Part shown: positions 43,506 through 52,801 of the stretch, in pieces
How the letters are laid out: each line of letters begins with the position of its first letter
Numbering within the stretch: the first letter of the stretch is position 1
Source: Flavobacteriaceae bacterium PS02334
Lineage (GTDB): Bacteria; Bacteroidota; Bacteroidia; Flavobacteriales; Flavobacteriaceae
Direction of reading: 5' to 3'
Length of the DNA stretch: 64,000 nucleotides
NCBI GenBank assembly: GCA_029959295.1
Contig: JASCOH010000004.1
Span: 379,580-443,579, forward strand
Notes under the pieces: generated by a model
What the model saw: the letters and a program-made list of their open reading frames with translations, nothing else
The model's database searches: none
What the model was told of the DNA's origin: nothing
Program-made: the position numbers and the translations under genes

Positions 43506-45659
43506 ATGCAAATTTATACCAAGGCTTTCATTTCCTTATCTGTTCTTTTCGTGACAAATGCTTTTTCTCAAGAGCAGGTTAAAGATACCACTACAACAAA
43601 ATTGGAAGAAGTGGTGGTTACAGGGCAAATCGAAGCACAATCATTAAAGAAATCGGTTCATAACGTAAGAGTAATTTCAAAAGAAGATATTAAAGGTCTT
43701 GCGGCTAATAATCTTGGAGATGTTTTAAATCAATATTTGAACATTTCCATCAGAACAAATGGTGGCGACGGGCGTTCAACGGTTTCCATGTTTGGATTAG
43801 ATTCTCAATATTTCAAAATTCTGGTTGATAATATTCCTTTAGTAAGCGATACCGGATTAGGAAATAATATTGACTTGACCCAAGTGAATCTTGACGACGT
43901 TGAACAGATTGAAATCATTGAAGGATCGATGGGCGTAACACACGGTGCAAATGCTGTCACAGGTGTTCTGAATATCATTACAAAGAAAAAATCACTTTAT
44001 AAATGGGAAATAGCAACTTCTGTACAAGAAGAAACGGTTTCTGATGAGTTTGCTTTTTTTGACGAAGGAAGGCATATTCAGTCGTTAAAAATTTCTCATA
44101 ATATTAATGACAATTTATTCGCTTCAATTGGGGGCAACAGAAATGATTTCGCTGGTTTTTTTGATGGCGGTCAGGGCAAAGATTATACCGCAGGAAACGG
44201 TCCGAGAGGGTATAGATGGCTTCCGAAAGAACAGGTTGTGGGCAATGGTTTGCTGGCGTATACCAAAAAGGATTTCAGAATTTTTTACAAATTTGATTAT
44301 TATAGAGAAAACGTTGATTTTTACAATACGATCATCAACCCAATCAACAATTATCCGTTTCCAGAGACTTTTTATGCGAATGACAGAAGGTATGAAACGG
44401 AAAGATTTTACCATCATTTAAATTCTTCGGGCAAATTATTTTCACAAGTTGGGTACAATATTTCGGCTTCGCACCAAAAGCAGCAAAGAGACATTGAAAG
44501 ATTCAGATATCAGCTTGAAACTGGTGCAGAATCGCAAAACGACAAGCAGACTTATCAGTCAACAGAAGTAATTTATTCAACAGGAACATTTAATAATTTC
44601 TTTGCGAATAAAGGACCAGTTGATTTACAGCTTGGATATGAAATAGTGAATGAAAACGGATTTGCAAATGCAGCATCTGGAAGTTTCAAAGACGAAAACC
44701 AGCTTGAAAAAAATGTCAGAAGGCGTGTCGAAAACTATGATGTTTTTACGGTTGCAGAAATAAAATTTACAGATCGATTTTCTGTTCGTCCAGGAATCAG
44801 GTTTTCTTCGCAGTCTATGTTCCAAAATCAATATGCTTCTTCTTTAGGTCTTCGTTATTTGTTTGACAAAGGAATTGAAGTCAGAGGATCTTTAGGAAAA
44901 TCATACAGGACTCCAAATTTTGATGAGCTTTATTCTTATTTCGTAGATACAAACCACAATATTCAAGGAAATGAAAACCTAATTCCGGAAGCCAGTACTT
45001 CATATGAAATCAGTGCTAAAAAAATCACCAGTTTTTCTTCAGGAGCGCAACTTTCAAACAATATTGCCGTGAGTTATTTAGATGTTGATGATCGAATCAG
45101 CTTGGTTTTAGAATCAGTAGTTCCTTTTCAAGAATATAGATATATGAATATCGACAAATATAAGATGTGGAATATTTCTTCGACGCATCAATTTGCTTAT
45201 CATAATTGGAATGTCAAAGGAGGAATTGGCCTTGTTGGAATTTCTCAAAAAATTGACCTTGCGGCAGAAAACATTACTTCTGACGACAAATTTTTATACA
45301 CGTTGCAGATGAATGCAAATGTGTCTTATAATGTTCCAAAATGGAATACTCTTTTCTCAGTACTTTACAAATACAACGGGAAACAGCAACAATTCGTTAC
45401 TTCTTCAGATGCTGATGGCAATACTAATTTTTTTCTATCTGAATTAGAATCTTATGGATGGATGGACGCATCTGTCAGAAAGTCATTTTTCAAAAATAAA
45501 TTTGAAGTGACCGGCGGTGTCAGAAATCTTCTTGACGTTACATCAGTACAGCTTTCTCAAGGAAACCCTAATGCCGCTCACGCCGCAGGATCTGATTTGC
45601 TGTTAGGATATGGCCGTTCTTATTACCTAAAACTTACGTATAACCTTAATTTTAATTAA
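43506..45659 (+). CDS. TonB-dependent receptor, probably for heme or hemophore
   Basis: The 717-residue outer-membrane protein has a signal peptide (LFVTNAFSQ) and a TonB-box-like region (LEEVVVTG). The plug domain runs to about residue 155 (EIIEGSMGVTHGANAVTGVLNIIT). A beta-barrel ends in YLKLTYNLNF. The GKSYRTPNFDELYSYF and GNENLIPEAS segments match the FRAP/NPNL region of heme receptors such as HmuR. It is followed 11 bp later by an HmuY-like lipoprotein and faces an hmuTUVS operon, so heme uptake is the best explanation. Confidence 0.88.
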   Translation: MQIYTKAFISLSVLFVTNAFSQEQVKDTTTTKLEEVVVTGQIEAQSLKKSVHNVRVISKEDIKGLAANNLGDVLNQYLNISIRTNGGDGRSTVSMFGLDSQYFKILVDNIPLVSDTGLGNNIDLTQVNLDDVEQIEIIEGSMGVTHGANAVTGVLNIITKKKSLYKWEIATSVQEETVSDEFAFFDEGRHIQSLKISHNINDNLFASIGGNRNDFAGFFDGGQGKDYTAGNGPRGYRWLPKEQVVGNGLLAYTKKDFRIFYKFDYYRENVDFYNTIINPINNYPFPETFYANDRRYETERFYHHLNSSGKLFSQVGYNISASHQKQQRDIERFRYQLETGAESQNDKQTYQSTEVIYSTGTFNNFFANKGPVDLQLGYEIVNENGFANAASGSFKDENQLEKNVRRRVENYDVFTVAEIKFTDRFSVRPGIRFSSQSMFQNQYASSLGLRYLFDKGIEVRGSLGKSYRTPNFDELYSYFVDTNHNIQGNENLIPEASTSYEISAKKITSFSSGAQLSNNIAVSYLDVDDRISLVLESVVPFQEYRYMNIDKYKMWNISSTHQFAYHNWNVKGGIGLVGISQKIDLAAENITSDDKFLYTLQMNANVSYNVPKWNTLFSVLYKYNGKQQQFVTSSDADGNTNFFLSELESYGWMDASVRKSFFKNKFEVTGGVRNLLDVTSVQLSQGNPNAAHAAGSDLLLGYGRSYYLKLTYNLNFN

Positions 45660-45670
45660 TACATATAATC

Positions 45671-47089
45671 ATGAAAAAAAATCTAATTTTTATTCTTTCC
45701 TTCGTCTTGCTTGCCATCGGAGCTTGTAGTGATGATGATAACAGCACGACAAATCAAGTGTCGGTTGCATTTTCAGTTCCATCAATTAATTTGACTGAAA
45801 ATACAACGCCAATTCAAATTTTATTCTCTTCTCCAACAACTGAATCAGGTAATTTGACAATTACATATGCAGCCAATAGCGTTGCTTATGGTACTGATTT
45901 TTCTACTTTGCCAGCTGCAACTCAAAATACAATTGTTGTTCCTTTTGCATCAAATGTTTCTTCAGCAAGCTTTTCTTTCAATAAAATTATAAATGCTATT
46001 GAAGGTCAGGTAAAAAATGTTGTTTTTACAATTTCAAATGTTTCTTTAGCAAATTCTTCTATTGCCGGAAATACTACAATTCAAGTAAACTTCAATGAAA
46101 CAGCTTCTTTAGGATCTTCTATTGCTGCAGAAGTGGGAGGCGCATCACAGCCAAACCAAGTTTACGTTGATTTGAGCAGCGGTAATAAAACTTCAGTTCC
46201 TAGAGTTTCTTGGGATTTAGGATTTTATTCTGGTTCAGAATTTAGAGTTGCCTTAAACAGTTCAGTAAAAATGTCTGTGAAGAAATTAGAAACTGCAAAC
46301 ATTGATGAGGTTCAAGTTGAAGATCCATCGATGATCATCAACACAGGCCAAGGAAATGTAAACCAAGTAGATGCTCCAGCCGGAAACATCAATGAAACAG
46401 CGATGACTGCAGTTTCTGATAACAATGATGACAACAAAGTATATATCATCAACATGGGAAATAATCCTGGAACTACACCAGCTGTTGGTTCTGAAGCTAC
46501 TGCTTCTGGTCCGCACAGAGGATGGAAAAAAGTAAGAATCTTGAAAAGCGGCAACGACTATAAAATTCAATATGCTGACTTAGGAGCAACAACGCACCAA
46601 GAAAAAACAATTTCAAAAAATGCAGCTTTCAACTTTACATTCTTTAGCTTAGTTTCAAACAATGTAGTGCCGGTTGAACCTCAAAAAAATCAATGGGATC
46701 TTAACTTTACAAGTTTTGTGAATGTGGTAAGCCTTGGCGGACCTCCAGTTCCTTACAACTACCCTGATTTTGTAGTAACAAATACTAAAGGAGGAGCGTC
46801 TTCCTACCAAGTTTTAAACTCTGAAGGATTCACTTATGATTCTTTCACTCGTGCCAATGTAAATGAAACTAAATTTACGGCAGACCAAAGAAATATCGGT
46901 TCTAACTGGAGAGCAACTAGTGTTGTTGGGCCTGATGGAAATCCAGTTTCACAGTTTGTTGTAAGATTAGATCGTTTCTTCGTAGTTAAAGACGCTGCCG
47001 GAAATATTTATAAATTAAAATTCACAAGCGCATTAAGTGCTACTGGAGAAAGAGGTTTCCCTGTTTTCCAATACGCATTATTGCAATAA
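45671..47089 (+). CDS. HmuY-like heme-binding lipoprotein
   Basis: The 472-residue protein has the lipobox AIGAC (Cys19). Its C-terminal two thirds resemble the HmuY family: QVYVDLSSGNKTSVPRVSWDLGF near residue 160, then KNQWDLNFTSF and FPVFQYALLQ at the end. The N-terminal 140 residues look like a Calx-beta/Ig-type domain not found in the short HmuY of Porphyromonas. HmuY strips heme from host carriers at the cell surface and passes it to the receptor. The place behind the TonB receptor supports this. Confidence 0.82.
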   Translation: MKKNLIFILSFVLLAIGACSDDDNSTTNQVSVAFSVPSINLTENTTPIQILFSSPTTESGNLTITYAANSVAYGTDFSTLPAATQNTIVVPFASNVSSASFSFNKIINAIEGQVKNVVFTISNVSLANSSIAGNTTIQVNFNETASLGSSIAAEVGGASQPNQVYVDLSSGNKTSVPRVSWDLGFYSGSEFRVALNSSVKMSVKKLETANIDEVQVEDPSMIINTGQGNVNQVDAPAGNINETAMTAVSDNNDDNKVYIINMGNNPGTTPAVGSEATASGPHRGWKKVRILKSGNDYKIQYADLGATTHQEKTISKNAAFNFTFFSLVSNNVVPVEPQKNQWDLNFTSFVNVVSLGGPPVPYNYPDFVVTNTKGGASSYQVLNSEGFTYDSFTRANVNETKFTADQRNIGSNWRATSVVGPDGNPVSQFVVRLDRFFVVKDAAGNIYKLKFTSALSATGERGFPVFQYALLQ

Positions 47090-47114
47090 TTTTAAATAGG
47101 TTTTATTAGTTAAG

Positions 47115-47140
47115 AACCGAGCAGTAATGCTCGGTTTTTT
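47115..47140 (+). terminator. terminator behind the HmuY-like gene
   Basis: AACCGAGCA and TGCTCGGTT pair perfectly around GTAA, with a T run after it. Confidence 0.92.
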
Positions 47141-47161
47141 TATGTTTATATACTGAAAATG

Positions 47162-47350
47162 TCTACAGAATGTATAAAAGGTTCTACAGATAAGAATAAT
47201 TGTTCTACAGATGATATAGAAGGCTCTAGAGATGATATAAAGACTTCTACAGATAGCAACTAAGCTTCTAGAGATAAGATATAAGGTTCTAGAGAATGCA
47301 TAACTTGTTCTAGAGATGAGACAAAAGGTTCTAGAGATGAGATATTTTAC
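47162..47350. repeat. tandem array of nine 21-bp units
   Basis: Nine units of exactly 21 bp, each starting TCTACAGA or TCTAGAGA, fill the space between two back-to-back terminators in the 408-bp gap between the HmuY-like gene and hmuS. On the minus strand one frame reads 95 residues of LISRTFY-like heptapeptides. It has no support as a gene and I do not call it. The sequence differs from the array at 20983-21234 but the period is the same. Confidence 0.88.
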
Positions 47351-47435
47351 CAAATAAGCAGTCATTAGGCAACCAATCTAAAATTCTTAGGGAAATTAAA
47401 GATAGCTTCAGCTCCTCCAAAAAAGCACAATAAAA

Positions 47436-47468
47436 AAATCCTGCAATGTCAATGACACTGCAGGATTT
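47436..47468 (-). terminator. terminator of the hmu operon
   Basis: AAATCCTGCA and TGCAGGATTT form a stem that is continued by TGTC/GACA around a short loop. On the minus strand it ends with a T run. It lies 30 bp behind the hmuS stop. Confidence 0.85.
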
Positions 47469-47497
47469 ACTAAGAAAAATATTAAAAACTAACTAAA

Positions 47498-48535
47498 CTA
47501 CAAACTAGCAACCAGTTCTTTCCATTCTTTTAATTCAGGAATGCCTGGTTTTCTTTTTCCGAAGAACTGAACGATGATTTCGCCCATTTCGTTAAAAACT
47601 TCAATTGCTGTTACTTCACCGTCTTCCGTAGGTTTTCTTACGATCCAAGTTTGGGCGATTTTTGACATGTCAAGGTGCATGTTGAAATCTGGATCCATGA
47701 TGTTGAACCATTCCCCGTGCCACATCGTTTTTCTCACTCTTCCGGTGTGAATCTGGATGTTTCCTCTGTTTCCAACAAAAACCATGATTGGCAATTTGCT
47801 TTCTGCTGCGCCTTCAAGCATTTTTACTATAACTTCTTTCTCTACTTTTTTAGCATAGTTTTCATTGGGAGCCAAACGCAAAGCCTGCGTTCTTGTTACA
47901 CCAAATTTGCGAAGCATTCCGAAGAATTCGTGGGTGTCTTTCAACGTTTCCCAAGCCGCTTGAAAACCAGCAACGTCAATATCTGCATCTGCTTTCTCGT
48001 CAATATTCAACGGAACTTCAACCGTAGTTTCATCGATTGATTGGTCTTCTGATTTGTATTTTGCCACCAATTCGTCAAAAGCCGCATCGTTGCTGTCTTT
48101 TGTCAAATAAATTTTGTGGATCGCCAAACCGTCTTTTCCGAAGAATTGAAGGCTTTTTCTGTCTCCGTGTTCTGATTTCTCAGCAACCGCAAAAACTTTC
48201 GCCCAGTGGCCTAAAAAGATGCGCAAATCGATGTCTTCACCTACAAACAAGCCCGCATGCGGCGAACTGAAATCGGGATTCAAGTAAATTCCTTTTCTTT
48301 CGTGAACGCACTCTTCGTTTCTGGTCAAGGCCATTACTTTCTCTAATTTTTCAATTTCAGAAAGTAGTGCCGAAAACTCAGGACGAAGTCTCGTTACTGT
48401 TTCACCCACTTGTGTCGCTACCAATTCGGCTTCGCTAACGCCAAGTTTCTCTGCTGCATTACGGATTCTCAAATTTGGGCTCTCCGCTTTCAGCTTTTCC
48501 CACTGTGATTTCAGGTTGTTTGTGATTGTATCCAT
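47498..48535 (-). CDS. hmuS: hemin-degrading factor HmuS/ChuS
   Basis: This cytoplasmic protein handles incoming heme. The 345 residues show the internal duplication of the family: LRIRNAAEKLGVSEAELVAT ... RIFLGHWAKVFAVAE in the first half and FFGMLRKFGVTRTQALRLA ... GRVRKTMWHGEWFNIMDPDFN in the second. The first-half His in EECVHERKGIY corresponds to the heme-binding region. It is the last gene of the hmuT-U-V-S operon. Confidence 0.92.
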   Translation of the reverse strand: MDTITNNLKSQWEKLKAESPNLRIRNAAEKLGVSEAELVATQVGETVTRLRPEFSALLSEIEKLEKVMALTRNEECVHERKGIYLNPDFSSPHAGLFVGEDIDLRIFLGHWAKVFAVAEKSEHGDRKSLQFFGKDGLAIHKIYLTKDSNDAAFDELVAKYKSEDQSIDETTVEVPLNIDEKADADIDVAGFQAAWETLKDTHEFFGMLRKFGVTRTQALRLAPNENYAKKVEKEVIVKMLEGAAESKLPIMVFVGNRGNIQIHTGRVRKTMWHGEWFNIMDPDFNMHLDMSKIAQTWIVRKPTEDGEVTAIEVFNEMGEIIVQFFGKRKPGIPELKEWKELVASL

Positions 48536-48553
48536 TTGTATTTATATAAAATA

Positions 48554-49330
48554 TTATGTTCCAAAAATGATTAAAGGGTTTTGATTCACCGGATTAAGGC
48601 AAATCGTGCAAGGAAAATTATAGACCTTGCTGATGATTTCTTTTGTAAAAACTTTTTCAGGCTTGTCGTGGCTCACGATTTTTCCTTTTTGCATAAGCAA
48701 TACGGAGTCAGCAAATTGTGCCGCCAAATTTAAATCGTGCAAAACGACAATCGCCGTGTTTCCTCTTTCTGTAAAGTTTTTTACCGTATGCAAGATTCTG
48801 TGCTGGTGCAAAACGTCTAAGTTGTTCAAGGGCTCGTCCATAAAAACAAGCTTGTGAGCGACATCGTTTTCCAGCTGGGTCAAGACTCTGGCCAAGTGAA
48901 CGCGCTGTCTTTCTCCGCCCGAAAGCGTGTTGTAATCCCTGTCTTTAAAAGCCACAACATCCGTTTCAGCCATTGATTTTAAAACAGCGTCGATGTCAGA
49001 TTGATGCGGTATGGAATTGAAATAAGGATAGCGTCCCATCATCACAACATCCATGACAGTCAATGGAATATCAGAGCTGTTTTGTTGTGAAAACTTGGCT
49101 TTGTGAAGTGGCAATTCCTTTTGGTCCCAAGCTTCAAAAGTCTTTTTCTTGAAGATAATCGGTTCGTCGTTGTGCTTCATTTCATTGGCTAACATGCTCA
49201 AAAGTGTCGATTTTCCGGCACCATTCGGACCGACAATTACCAGCAGTTCGCCATAATTTACGGTCACGTCGATATTTTCCAAGATGGAAACTTTCTTGTG
49301 CGAATACGAGATTTTACAGGCTTCTAGCAT
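48554..49330 (-). CDS. hmuV: heme ABC transporter ATP-binding protein
   Basis: The 258-residue ATPase has Walker A GPNGAGKST, signature LSGGERQRVHLARVL, Walker B LVFMDEPLNNLD and switch His in VVLHDLNLAAQF. It powers heme import through the permease encoded just upstream (1 bp gap). The order permease - ATPase - HmuS is standard for hmu/hem operons. Confidence 0.94.
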   Translation of the reverse strand: MLEACKISYSHKKVSILENIDVTVNYGELLVIVGPNGAGKSTLLSMLANEMKHNDEPIIFKKKTFEAWDQKELPLHKAKFSQQNSSDIPLTVMDVVMMGRYPYFNSIPHQSDIDAVLKSMAETDVVAFKDRDYNTLSGGERQRVHLARVLTQLENDVAHKLVFMDEPLNNLDVLHQHRILHTVKNFTERGNTAIVVLHDLNLAAQFADSVLLMQKGKIVSHDKPEKVFTKEIISKVYNFPCTICLNPVNQNPLIIFGT

Positions 49331-49331
49331 A

Positions 49332-50366
49332 TTACATCATTTTTTTGCTTCTAATTAATATGGCAATAAAGATGGGCGCTCCCATAAAAGCAGTCAAAAT
49401 TCCAATCGGAATTTCAGAAGGAGCAGCAATCGTTCTGCTGATGGTGTCTGCTGAAAGCAATAAAATGCTTCCGAAAATAGCCGACATGGGCAGAATTATG
49501 TGATAATTCGATTTGAATAGCAATCTCAAAATATAAGGAACAATCAAGCCGACAAAACCTATGGTTCCTGAAAAGGCAACGCAAGTTCCCACCATCAAAG
49601 CCGTCAAAACCACGATTCTTTTCTTAATTTTCTCTACCGGAATTCCCAAATGCTGTGCATCTCTTTCACCCAGCATCATGGCATTTAACGCTTTCCCTTT
49701 TGTAATTAAAAAGAAAAAAGCGATTACTATTACAACTGCCAAAATTGCGTTTTTTGTCCAAGTTGCACCACCGAGGCTTCCTAAATTCCAAAAGGTCAAA
49801 TCTCTAAGTTGTTCTTCCTTAGAAATATAAATTAAAAAACCAGTCGTTGCGCCAGCCATCGCGGTAATGGCAACTCCGGAAAGCAACATCACGATGACGT
49901 TTGTCTTTCCATTGGTTGTGGAAATTCGATATACCATTGTCATGGTCAATAAAGCGCCTAAAAATGCGGCAACACTCAACATTGAAAAGTGAAAAACCTC
50001 TGGAATATAAGGCTTAATATAACTTCCTAAAACAATAGAAATTGCTGCAAAAAGCGAGGCTCCCATCGTAATTCCGATCAAGTCAGGCGAGGCGAGGGGA
50101 TTCTTGAACATTCCTTGAAGGCACGTTCCGGAAACCGCCAAAGCACTTCCGACTAAAATCGCCATCACAATTCGTGGCAATCTCAAATTCATCAAAACAA
50201 ATTTATCGCTAGCCGGAATGCTGTTATCATCATTCCACAAAGCCATAAAAATTTCAAAGAAAGAATGTTTTTCAAATTCATAAACTCCCATATATAAAGA
50301 TGTTACGGCAAGTAAAATCAATAAAATGATGCTTGTGAAAATGTATAACGGTAATTTATTTTGCAT
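49332..50366 (-). CDS. hmuU: heme ABC transporter permease, FecCD family
   Basis: The 344-residue membrane protein has about nine to ten hydrophobic helices and FecCD-family motifs: LRLPRIVMAILVGSALAVSG near residue 65, GMFKNPLASPDLIGITMGAS and GFVGLIVPYILRLLF. It forms the inner-membrane channel for heme. It is downstream of hmuT with a 134-bp gap that carries a long inverted repeat. Confidence 0.94.
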   Translation of the reverse strand: MQNKLPLYIFTSIILLILLAVTSLYMGVYEFEKHSFFEIFMALWNDDNSIPASDKFVLMNLRLPRIVMAILVGSALAVSGTCLQGMFKNPLASPDLIGITMGASLFAAISIVLGSYIKPYIPEVFHFSMLSVAAFLGALLTMTMVYRISTTNGKTNVIVMLLSGVAITAMAGATTGFLIYISKEEQLRDLTFWNLGSLGGATWTKNAILAVVIVIAFFFLITKGKALNAMMLGERDAQHLGIPVEKIKKRIVVLTALMVGTCVAFSGTIGFVGLIVPYILRLLFKSNYHIILPMSAIFGSILLLSADTISRTIAAPSEIPIGILTAFMGAPIFIAILIRSKKMM

Positions 50367-50378
50367 TTTGTTTATTTC

Positions 50379-50484
50379 TCCTGCAAGTTTTTGAAAACCT
50401 TGTAGGTGTTAAAATCAGCTCCCATTTTAAAAGTCTTATGGCTATTTAAAATCAAACCTACAAGGTTTTCAAAACCTTGCAGGA
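50379..50484. repeat. long inverted repeat between hmuT and hmuU
   Basis: The 29-bp arms at 50379-50407 and 50456-50484 match in 28 of 29 positions when inverted. Each arm is itself near-palindromic (GGTTTTGAAAACC type core). The 48 bp between them are AT-rich. It resembles interspersed palindromic elements of flavobacterial genomes and could also form an RNA structure within the hmu transcript. Confidence 0.8.
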
Positions 50485-50500
50485 TTTGTGAGAACTTGTA

Positions 50501-51376
50501 TTATTTTGCAGCTTTAATTAATTCTGCATTTAAAGCTGCAGCACCTTCGCCAACTCTTGGTCCGAAACCTGAAATTAAAGCGCCGTCTAAAGCGATAACT
50601 TTTTTATTTTTACCAGCATTTGTTTGCGAAACACCTTGAATTTTAAGCAATCCGTCAACACCGCCAAGGCTTTCCAATCCTGAAGTAAACAACAAGATTA
50701 CGTCTGGATTTCCTTTGATTAATGATTCTGGAGTTAAGGGTTTGTAATCTTCAAATTCTGTAATTGCGTTTTGACCGCCAGCCAAAGCAATTGTTTTTTC
50801 GATTGGCGTTTTTGTTCCGGCAACCATCAATGTTCCTGCGCCACGAGCGTAGATGAACAATACTTTTGGCGCTTTTGCAATTGGCTGTACTTTTGCCAAA
50901 TCAGCATCGATTTTATCAGTCAAAGCCTTGAAATCAGCATGTTTCAAGACACCTGCAACGTCAGCAATTAATTTTTTAGAACCTTCAGGCGTAAAATCTT
51001 GCTTGAAAATATGCGCTTCGATTCCGGCACCTTTTATTTTTTCAGCTAATTCTGGACTCATGTCTTTTTCTGTAGCCAATATTACTGTTGGTTTTAAAGC
51101 AATAATTGACTCGATGGAAATGGTACGAACGTGGCCTAAGTCTTTCGCTGTAGTTTTGATAGTTTCTGGGAAAGTTGATGTGACATCCACACCGATAATT
51201 TCTTTTTCGTGACCTAAAGCGGCAACGATCTCTGTTACAGCTCCGTTTAAAGAAACGATTTTGTGCGCTTCGGTTTTTGTTTCAACAGTTGTTTCTTCTA
51301 CTTTAGTTTCCTCTTTTTTACAAGAAAACATTGCTAATGAAACGATTGCAACTAATAAAATACTTATTTTTTTCAT
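50501..51376 (-). CDS. hmuT: hemin-binding periplasmic lipoprotein HmuT
   Basis: The 291-residue protein is a substrate-binding protein of the ABC type with lipobox AMFSC (Cys19). The HmuT segments are visible: IVSLNGAVTEIVAALG, IYARGAGTLMVAG and VIALDGALISGFGPRVGEG, where the heme-ligand region lies. First gene of the hmu operon, divergent from sufS. Confidence 0.93.
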   Translation of the reverse strand: MKKISILLVAIVSLAMFSCKKEETKVEETTVETKTEAHKIVSLNGAVTEIVAALGHEKEIIGVDVTSTFPETIKTTAKDLGHVRTISIESIIALKPTVILATEKDMSPELAEKIKGAGIEAHIFKQDFTPEGSKKLIADVAGVLKHADFKALTDKIDADLAKVQPIAKAPKVLFIYARGAGTLMVAGTKTPIEKTIALAGGQNAITEFEDYKPLTPESLIKGNPDVILLFTSGLESLGGVDGLLKIQGVSQTNAGKNKKVIALDGALISGFGPRVGEGAAALNAELIKAAK

Positions 51377-51417
51377 TGTGATATTGGTTTATTATTTTAA
51401 TTAAATCTAAATAACCG

Positions 51418-51425
51418 CAAAACTA
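51418..51425 (-). promoter_or_regulatory. -7 element of the hmu operon
   Basis: CAAAACTA on the plus strand reads TAGTTTTG on the minus strand, 42 bp before the hmuT start. No -33 box is obvious. Confidence 0.4.
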
Positions 51426-51517
51426 AAACTTATTTAGAAGTATTAAAAATAAAAAATGATAAATTTTGAGAAGTTTTAATTCTATCTTAATTCTTCTTCT
51501 ATTAAAGAAACATACCG

Positions 51518-51525
51518 TAAATTTG
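51518..51525 (+). promoter_or_regulatory. -7 element of sufS
   Basis: TAAATTTG matches TAnnTTTG, 20 bp before the sufS start, in the divergent hmuT/sufS region. Confidence 0.5.
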
Positions 51526-51545
51526 CATCAATTTTCTATTATAAA

Positions 51546-52766
51546 ATGTTAGATATTCAATCCATTCGTGCCGAATTTCCGATACTTACGCAAAAAGTAA
51601 ACGGAAAGCCTTTGGTGTATTTTGATAATGCGGCGACTTCGCAGAAACCAAGAGTTGTTATTGACGCGATTGCTTCTTATTACGAAGAAATCAATGCCAA
51701 TATTCACCGTGGCGTTCACAAATTGAGCCAGTTGGCAACTGACGCTTATGAAATTTCGCGTACCAAAATTCAGAATCATATTAATGCCAAACATAACTAT
51801 GAAGTGCTTTTTACTTCAGGAACCACACACGGAATCAATTTGGTTTCCAACGGATTCGCTTCGTTTTTGAAAGAAGGCGATGAGGTAATGGTTACGGCTT
51901 TAGAGCACCATTCGAATATTGTTCCATGGCAGATGCTTTGCGAGCGAACGGGTGCGAAATTGACCGTGATTCCGATGGATGAGAATGGCGAACTGATTTT
52001 CTCTGAATTTGAAAGATTACTTTCTGAAAAGACAAAAATTGTTGCTGTAAATCATATTTCAAATGCTTTAGGAACCATAAATCCGATCAAGAAAATCATT
52101 GAAAAAGCGCATCAATTTGGAACTGCGGTTTTGATCGACGGCGCGCAAGCTACGCCACATGTGAAGCCAGATGTTCAAGAATTAGACTGTGATTTCTATG
52201 TGTTTTCTGGACATAAAATCTGCGGACCAACGGGAACGGGGATTTTATACGGAAAAGAAGAATGGCTCAACAAATTGCCTCCCTATCAAGGTGGCGGCGA
52301 AATGATCAAGGAAGTGACTTTTGAGAAAACCACTTATGCCGAATTGCCTCATAAATTTGAAGCCGGAACGCCAAATATCGCCGGCGGAATTGTTCTGGGA
52401 ACTGCCATTGATTATTTGAATGGAGTTGGTTTTGAAAACATTGCCAAATACGAACACGAACTTTTAGAATATGGTACAAAACGCTTGTCAGAAATTGAAG
52501 GCTTGAAAATATACGGACCAAAATCTTTAGACAATAAAACGTCTGTGATTTCTTTCAACGTAGAAAATATTCATCCTTATGACATTGGAACGATTGTTGA
52601 CAAGATGGGAATAGCGGTCAGAACCGGACATCATTGTGCACAACCGATTATGAATTTTTTCAATATTCCCGGAACGATTCGCGCTTCGTTTTCGTTTTAT
52701 AATACAAAGGAAGAAATAGATGCTTTGGTCGAAGCTGTGAAAAAAGCGCAGACCATGTTATCTTAA
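51546..52766 (+). CDS. sufS: cysteine desulfurase SufS
   Basis: SufS takes sulfur from cysteine for Fe-S cluster building. The 406-residue PLP enzyme has the cofactor Lys in VFSGHKICGPTG and the active-site Cys in RTGHHCAQP near residue 360. FTSGTTHGINLVSNGF and DGAQATPH are also present. Length and motifs are those of type II (SufS) enzymes. It starts the second half of the suf locus. Confidence 0.97.
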   Translation: MLDIQSIRAEFPILTQKVNGKPLVYFDNAATSQKPRVVIDAIASYYEEINANIHRGVHKLSQLATDAYEISRTKIQNHINAKHNYEVLFTSGTTHGINLVSNGFASFLKEGDEVMVTALEHHSNIVPWQMLCERTGAKLTVIPMDENGELIFSEFERLLSEKTKIVAVNHISNALGTINPIKKIIEKAHQFGTAVLIDGAQATPHVKPDVQELDCDFYVFSGHKICGPTGTGILYGKEEWLNKLPPYQGGGEMIKEVTFEKTTYAELPHKFEAGTPNIAGGIVLGTAIDYLNGVGFENIAKYEHELLEYGTKRLSEIEGLKIYGPKSLDNKTSVISFNVENIHPYDIGTIVDKMGIAVRTGHHCAQPIMNFFNIPGTIRASFSFYNTKEEIDALVEAVKKAQTMLS

Positions 52767-52801
52767 TAATAGTTACTAACAAATTTTAAATCCAAACAAA
52801 C

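Noticed and set aside
47078-47365. 95-residue minus-strand ORF in the second 21-bp array
   Set aside because: It is the repeat read in one phase, overlaps a terminator and the end of the HmuY-like gene, and has no start region of note.
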